Of a stretch of 64,000 bases of DNA, positions 58,040-64,000 are shown one piece after another. The position numbers were made by a program, and so were the translations under genes. The number at the start of each line of letters is the position of its first letter. The first letter of the stretch is position 1. The stretch covers positions 55,392,207 through 55,456,206 of the forward strand of contig NC_080078.1 in NCBI RefSeq assembly GCF_949987535.1. Reading direction: 5' to 3'. This DNA is from Balaenoptera acutorostrata. Its lineage: Eukaryota; Chordata; Mammalia; Artiodactyla; Balaenopteridae. The notes under the pieces were generated by a model. It was not told the DNA's origin. It saw only the letters and a list, made by a program, of their open reading frames with translations, and did no database searches.

Positions 58040-61000
58040 TACCTGAAAACACCTATTTAATAGGGAAATTAAAGCTGAATGTATTTGCAAGGAGTTAGAG
58101 AAACAAAAAAGTAAGTGGTGGATATAAGGGAGCCAACATATTTCATATGATGATCATAAATCATAAAGTATAAAGTTTATACTTTAAAGGGACAGTAAAA
58201 ATCTATTGGCCTAACTTTTTATCCAGTGCATCATGCACTTTTCCACAGCTTATTTGTTGTGTGGTCATTTAAATTCTGCTTGAAAATTCCAGTGGTGGTT
58301 GTTGTTGGGAGGTGGTCATTTCATGAATGTTACCATTCCATTGTTGAACTTTCCAGGGTGTAGAACATTGTTTTCTTAACTGAGCAAAAATCTGCCTCTA
58401 GGTTATCCAGCAACTGTCAGGAATCTTGCTCTCTAGACTGACCCAGGACCTGGAGGTGTCACCCCACTCCCTTGTGACAATCTTCTTAATACTTGATGAG
58501 AATTAGGAGCGCTACGTTATGTGCTTTTAGTTTCTTATCATCTGGTCCAAGTGACTCAGCTGCTGTGGAACTTAGTGTCCAAAACCATTCTAGGCCACCT
58601 CCTGTGAGTGTCACCCTAAGCCTAGATTAGCCAACTTGCTCAGAATACATGCAGAAATAGGTTCAGCATAGGTAATGAACCTCTTCTCTCCAATGTCCCC
58701 ATTTTCCTCATCACAGTCACATGGCATCCTCATTTTCATTGACATCTGCAGTATTGGACCATGTGGCCACCTCTTCTTGGACTGTTTTCTCCTTTGACTT
58801 GCACTATAATCAATTATTCTGTTTCTTTTCTTTATCTCTTGGACTGCCTTTGAGATACTTCCTTTCTTCCTTCATTGGTTTCTCTTTCCCCTCCAATTAG
58901 AAATCAAGTGCATGATCAGATCTACCCACACAATCCCAGCTAGCCCCACTGTGCTGCACTGCATTATTTGTTTATAATATCTCATTCTCTGCCATGTCCT
59001 TGCCATGCTTCCCCACACCACTGACTACAGGCCTGGCCATATGACTTGCTTTGGCCAATGGAATGTGAGTAGATATTATACATGTCACATCTGAGCATAG
59101 GTTTTAAATGTGCTTATGTGGTTGGCTCTGTGCTCCACTTACTCTGAGCTTTCACCTTGAGAACAGTGTGTACCAAATCCACATGTAGCCTGGAACAGAG
59201 CAACAGAACCACAGAGCTGCAGCTGACTTACAGGTGACATGTTAGGTGAGCAACAAGAGGCTTCTGTTGTTACAGGTCACTGAGACTTGGGGGATGTTTG
59301 TTATGCGGCATAATCTAGTGAAATATGACAAACACAGTCAATCTCAAATCTACCATGGCTTCTTCCCAATACCACACAACCCATATTTCAGAATGTTTTG
59401 TTGGCATCTCAAAACTAGTTTGTTTAAAAATTAACTTATCAGTGTTTTTCTGTCTTTTTCTTTTCTCTCATAGAATTTCCTCCTTCTGACTTCCCCATTT
59501 CTATAAATATGACATAGATTCTTATGGTAACTTGGACTTCAAACCGTGGAATCAGCTTCCAACCTCTCTCTTTCTCACTAATTCCATATTTAGTTAACTG
59601 CTAAGCCTGTTGAATTTTTTCCTTTATTTCAATAAAGGTTTATAAAAACCTACTATAGATCTAGCATGGTCCTTCTTTTTGTGAGATTTACAATGGGGTA
59701 AGACACAGCCCCTGCCCTCAAGAAGTCTTCAGTCTGATCTGGGAGTAGGATCATAAAGATGACTTCAGCACTATACAATTCATGCTGTGATAAAATTATC
59801 TTGTTGGTAGAGAGGAGAGGCACATGGCCTAACCTGGGCATTCTCAGAAGAATGCCTGGGGGAAATGATGCCTGAGTTGGCATTTCAGGAATGAGTAAGC
59901 AGTATCAGGGAAAGGGGGATGGGACACAGCTAGCTGACAAACTCTTCTGAGGAGAACCAGGAAGATGCGATTGAGTGTGTATCTGGGGAGCCTATGTGTG
60001 ATTCAATATTATCTGGGCTTAAATTGTGAAGTTAGGGGTGGTAGGAGATGAAATGGGAAAATTAAGCAGGGTCTAGACCATGGGAAAGTGTGTACACCAT
60101 GGATGTATGCAGCTTAGCATTTAGCCTACAGAATTTGGGAAAAGAGCCATGGGTAGATGCCTCCTAGTAGGGAGGGTGGATTATTTTTTAACTAAAATAG
60201 AAAACATTAGATAGCACCTATTACATGCCAGATGCCATTCTAAGTGCTATATAAACATTAGCTCATTTAATTCTCCTAACAACCTTAGTAGATAGGCTAC
60301 TATGATTTACAATTTTACATATGAAGCAAGAGAGACAGAAAGAAATGAAGAAACTTTTTCCTGGCCATATAGCTAAGAAGTGTGAGAGCCCAGACAGTTT
60401 GATATCAAAGTCCAAATGTTGAACCACTATACTATTTGTTATGGCTAGATGTGGAGAGGCCAAATAGAAGCCTATTGCAAATGTTAGATGAGCTAGGTAG
60501 GGATAGTGGAATTGCCACAAGGATTAGATTTAGGAAATATTTATGTGGATAGATAAAGAGAAGTTGAGGTTGATTGGATAAAAGAAGACTCAGCAGAGGA
60601 AGGAGTTGGCTTAACTTGGAAATTTCTAACTGCTGGCACTGTAGGTGGTGTCATAAGTGAGATGTGGACAATATGGGAAGAAGTAGGTTTGTGAGAAAGA
60701 CAAATTCAGTTTGGGCTATGTTGAGCAGAGGAAGCCAGATGACAGTAGGTTGAGAATTGACCTAGAGGCAAGAAGGTGGAGATGGCAAGCTCCCATTATC
60801 ACCATGGTAGTTCAGGTGCTTGTACCTGAAATGCATGGCAGTGTCTCCTAAAGGACTTGCTTAATCACTGCCCCTCCCTACTCCAACAAATTCTGCATTC
60901 CTCCTCAGAGTAATCTTTTGAATGTGCATTTTGACTATATCTTTCTCCACTTCACACCTTTTCCAAGGCTACCTACTACTCACCCAATGCCTTCACCTCC

Positions 61001-61433
61001 CCAGTCTAGCTTCAAAGTCCCCCCAAATCAATCTCCACCTACATTTGTAATGTTTTTCTCCTTCCATTGCTCCATGCAAAGCCCATCTTCTAACTTCTTG
61101 TTCCCAGTTGTTCCTTGTCTTTCCATTGTTTTGTGTCTTTGTGCATGGCACCTCCCTCTCTCAATGTCTGACTAATAAAACCCTGCCTTATTTCAAGACG
61201 CATACAACATTGTCTTCCTTCATTACTCTTTCCTAATTTCTCCAACCAGAAATGGTCTTTCCTGTCTCTCAATCCCAACCTTTGGATATAGTTGACACCT
61301 GACCTTGCATAGACTCATGCACAGTGGCTATTTTACCTGAGGGATTCATTTCTTATTACCAGGCTGAAGTACTTTGTGCATATGTTGCATTCTCTCTATC
61401 TATAAATATGTATTAAATGAGTACATCCATTAA
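58040..61433. other. Intergenic region, old repeats, no gene seen
   Basis: About 59,000-59,330 resembles an old LTR-like repeat (GCTTTGGCCAATGGAATGTGAG near the start, CACTGAGACTTGGGGGATG...TTATGCGGCATAAT near the end). 59,730-60,180 and 60,440-60,790 resemble the same unnamed ancient family seen at 22,080-23,030, with a MIR (60,205-60,430) between them. Confidence 0.45.
60205..60430 (-). mobile_element. MIR SINE fragment
   Basis: CACCTATTACATGCCAGATG, CTCATTTAATTCTCCTAAC and CTGGCCATATAGCTAAGAAGT match a reversed MIR. Confidence 0.75.
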
Positions 61434-61446
61434 GATAAATGTAAAA

Positions 61447-61764
61447 GGGACTTCGCTGGTGGCGCAGTGGTTGGGAATCTGCCTGCCGGTGCGGGGGACA
61501 CAGGTTCGGGCCCTGGTCTGGGAAGATCCCACATGCCGCGGAGCAACTGGGCCCGTGAGCCACAATTGCTGAGCCTGCGCGTCTGGAGCCTGTGCTCCGC
61601 AACAAGAGAGGCCATGATAATGAGAGGCCCGCGCACCGTGATGAAGAGTGGCCCCCACTTGCCGCAACTAGAGAAAGCCCTCGCACAGAAACGAAGACCC
61701 AACACAGCCATAAATAAATAAATAAATAAATAAATTACATCATTGACACAATTAAAAAAAAAAG
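61447..61764 (+). mobile_element. CHR-type SINE, second subtype
   Basis: It begins GGGACTTCGCTGGTGGCGCAG, with a B box at GGTTCGGGCCC, then GCAACTGGGCCCGTGAGCC and CTGCGCGTCTGGAGCCTGTG, and an AAATAAATAAATAAATAAAT tail. It differs from the SINE at 28,841 by lacking part of the repeated CCACAACTACTGAGCC block. GATAAATGTAAAA (61,434-61,446) and GATAAAGGTAAAA (61,765-61,777) form a 13-bp duplication with one mismatch. Confidence 0.9.
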
Positions 61765-61777
61765 GATAAAGGTAAAA

Positions 61778-62558
61778 ATAATCATGGTTTTGGGTACACC
61801 AAACTTAAAAACAGCTTACCTTGGGGCTTTACAGACCAATGTCCATCTTTTCCAAACTCAATGTTATTGACAGATGCATCAATTAACATTGCTTATACCT
61901 TTATTATCTCAAACATGATATGGGAGGGAAGGGGGAGAGGAGGGAAACATATTTTGAGCATATTCTCCAAAAGTTCCACAAAATTAAAAGTAAGATGTTA
62001 ACATGGTGGTTGTTCAGCTAATGGAGAAAATATGTTAGAAAAGGCAATGTGATAACAGATGTAAGAAGGAATAAGAAAGACATTATCTTCCACCCAAGTT
62101 TTTCAGCTCAGATGCCTGTAGCTGCATCAGTTCCAAGTTCCTTCCTTTCTACAAAATCATAGAACATATTTTGGTAACATTGGTCACTGGAAGCTAAAAT
62201 GCACATTGCTTGAAATGTTGCAAGCATGTTTTTTTGCATGATTATTCCAATTTTCAAATGTGCGTGCATAGTGTCCCAGAACTAGATCAGAGATTTATAT
62301 CTGGGCTGTGAGTTCCCTGTAGGATCTGGAAAAGGAAGACTTAAAGGAGGTGTTTTATGGGTTTTCACCCTATGAATAACACTCATCCCTAAAATCTCAG
62401 GCATGTTTCTTGGGATCAGAATCTTCTGTGAAAAGAAAATAGTACCCCTAATGAGATAATTACCTATCAGTTATACATTTTAAAGAACTTAAGCAGGAGA
62501 AGGATGAATGAAATCTATTTTAAAATAATAATGCATTATTTATTTTTATCCTGGGGAA

Positions 62559-62598
<40 letters not shown>

Positions 62599-62601
62599 CA
62601 T

Positions 62602-62635
<34 letters not shown>

Positions 62636-63884
62636 TTCAGGTCCAGTTTCCTACACAGCATACATGCCTTGTCTATAGCAGTGCTAAAGAAATTCCCTTC
62701 TGTACATCTGTATTTAAATGAGGCACAAGCTAAAATTGGATATCATTATCCTAAGCCTTAGCTCGCACTTAATGAAAGAGCCAGTATGAATTATTTACCA
62801 AATGTCATACTTCAGGTTTTAAATTCAATATATGGTGATACATATGCTACATAATTTAAGAGGTGGACAAATTACAGTGTGGCACCTGCCCATGCTTCTC
62901 CATTCGGTCATTTCTGCTGCCTGGGTTAAAGTCTCCCACCCATCAATAATTTAGCAGAAACCCTCCAATTCTCTCCTTAAAAATAAGCCAGCATTGAAAA
63001 ACCTACAAGGGGAAGCAATCCATTTAACTTGGGACAAATCTCATATGTTGAATGATTTAACAGTCCAATTCTAAGCTTCAATAAGTCATTGAAATGCTGT
63101 GAGCAGAGGGATCAAATGTGAGAACAGAAAGTTTCCCCAACAAGCTTTACTCTCTCTTTCTTTTTTGCTGTCTTTGGGTCACTGCTCTTTGGTGTGTTAG
63201 ATTTTTTTCGATTGAACTTAACCCCCAGTTTGTTCCTCTCTTGTGGGCCAGAGTCCATTCTGCCTGTCTTTCCTGCTACTTTGTTTTTTCTCTTTCCTCT
63301 GTTTTCTTTCCCATTAGTAATTATTTATTAGTCTCTGAGGTGCAGCCCAGGATTTTTCATGGTATTTCTCCAATTTCCTCCAGCCCATTTGGTCACTGCT
63401 GAATGTTCAGAGGGGAAAGTAGGCTTTGACATGTCTGTTACATGATCTGGAGCAGTACACTGGAAAGCTATACAATTACCGGTTCCCTGGCAAGGTTTCT
63501 TCCCTGCTCTTTGGCCAGGAGGGACTGCCTGGTTAAGGAGGAAGTATGGTTCGATGCTTAGAAGGCAGAGCAGTGGAGGAGTCTGCACCCTGGCCCTGGC
63601 TGCTGGCTCCCCAACCAACTCCAGGTCTGAAAGCAACGTACCCCTTAGGACATGTCTTTTTGTGGTCTTTTCCCTCTCTCTGAAGTCAAGGTAAGAAACC
63701 TATTGGAAACTGACACTCTTTCAATGAGCATAAATAACTGTAAGACAGGGATCAATTCATTGAGCCTACAAGGAATTAAAACTGGTATTCTTATGGTGCT
63801 TTTATATCCTGAGTTCAGAGTATCATTTTATTATTCCTTGGAGAAGTTTAATTTCTTGAGTGCTTCTAGAATTTTAATTGGCAC
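61778..63884. other. Intergenic region, no gene seen
   Basis: Unique AT-rich sequence around a large GT microsatellite. Nothing else is recognisable. Confidence 0.5.
62561..62634. repeat. (TG)n(AG)n microsatellite
   Basis: About 33 TG units with one CG/CA interruption (GCGTGCATG), followed by AGAGAGAGA. Encodes meaningless Val-Cys repeats. Confidence 0.95.
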
Positions 63885-64000
63885 ACAAATTACCTGGGGA
63901 TCTTGTTAATATACTGATTTTGATTCAGGAGTTTGGGGCTCGGGCCTGAGATCTTGCATTGCTAACAAGTTCCCAGGTGATGCTGTTGCTGCTGGTCTTA
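63885..64000 (-). mobile_element. MER5A-like fragment, cut by window end
   Basis: GATTTTGATTCAGGAGTTTGG, GGGCCTGAGATCTTGCATTG, CTAACAAGTTCCCAGGTGATG and CTGCTGGTCTTA match reversed MER5A and continue beyond the window. Confidence 0.85.

Noticed and set aside
61396..61721. Several 84-96 codon frames at 61.4-61.7 kb
   Set aside because: All are translations of the CHR SINE.
62504..62761. Val-Cys repeat protein
   Set aside because: Translation of a GT microsatellite.

Overview
The window is mammalian nuclear DNA. It has GT-AG introns, one large CpG island, and dense interspersed repeats (L1, MIR, MER5/MER20-type hAT, MaLR LTRs). The organism is most likely a cetacean, probably a toothed whale. 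The main evidence is two long tRNA-derived SINEs of the CHR type (28,841-29,204 and 61,447-61,764) with AATAAA-rich tails, artiodactyl/cetacean-type L1 3' ends, a mariner-derived hairpin element, and no recognisable Bov-B/Bov-tA. This assignment rests on recalled repeat families, not a search.

The only protein-coding gene I can support is BMP2 (bone morphogenetic protein 2), complete and on the minus strand. A non-coding exon 1 lies in the CpG island (about 14,777 to 14,465). It is followed by intron 1 (1,148 nt), exon 2 (13,316-12,967, start codon at 13,309), intron 2 (7,370 nt) and exon 3 (5,596 to about 3,608, stop codon at 4,752). The joined reading frame is 1,188 nt and encodes 395 residues: signal peptide, TGF-beta prodomain, an REKR furin site, and a 114-residue mature cystine-knot ligand that matches the human mature sequence as I remember it. 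The leader carries two short upstream ORFs. The first stops 9 nt before, and in frame with, the BMP2 start.

Layout: 1-3,600 is downstream flank with microsatellites and an old MER5-type element. 3,608-14,777 is BMP2. About 12,800-15,950 is the CpG island and promoter. 15,950-64,000 is the 5' intergenic side and holds no gene I can support. It contains nested and adjacent repeats: a solo retroviral-type LTR with target-site duplication, a solo MLT1-type LTR with a TTCAG duplication, several L1 3' ends, CHR SINEs, a mariner MITE, MER20- and MER5-like hAT fragments, many MIRs, and one candidate antisense retrocopy 3' end. BMP2 is known to sit in a gene desert with distant enhancers, so unique sequence between the repeats may be regulatory, but I cannot show that from the sequence alone.

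I found no new multi-gene system. The observations most worth following are the in-frame upstream ORF of BMP2, the 3' UTR structure (palindrome beside an A20 tract), and the candidate retrocopy at 30,865-31,260.
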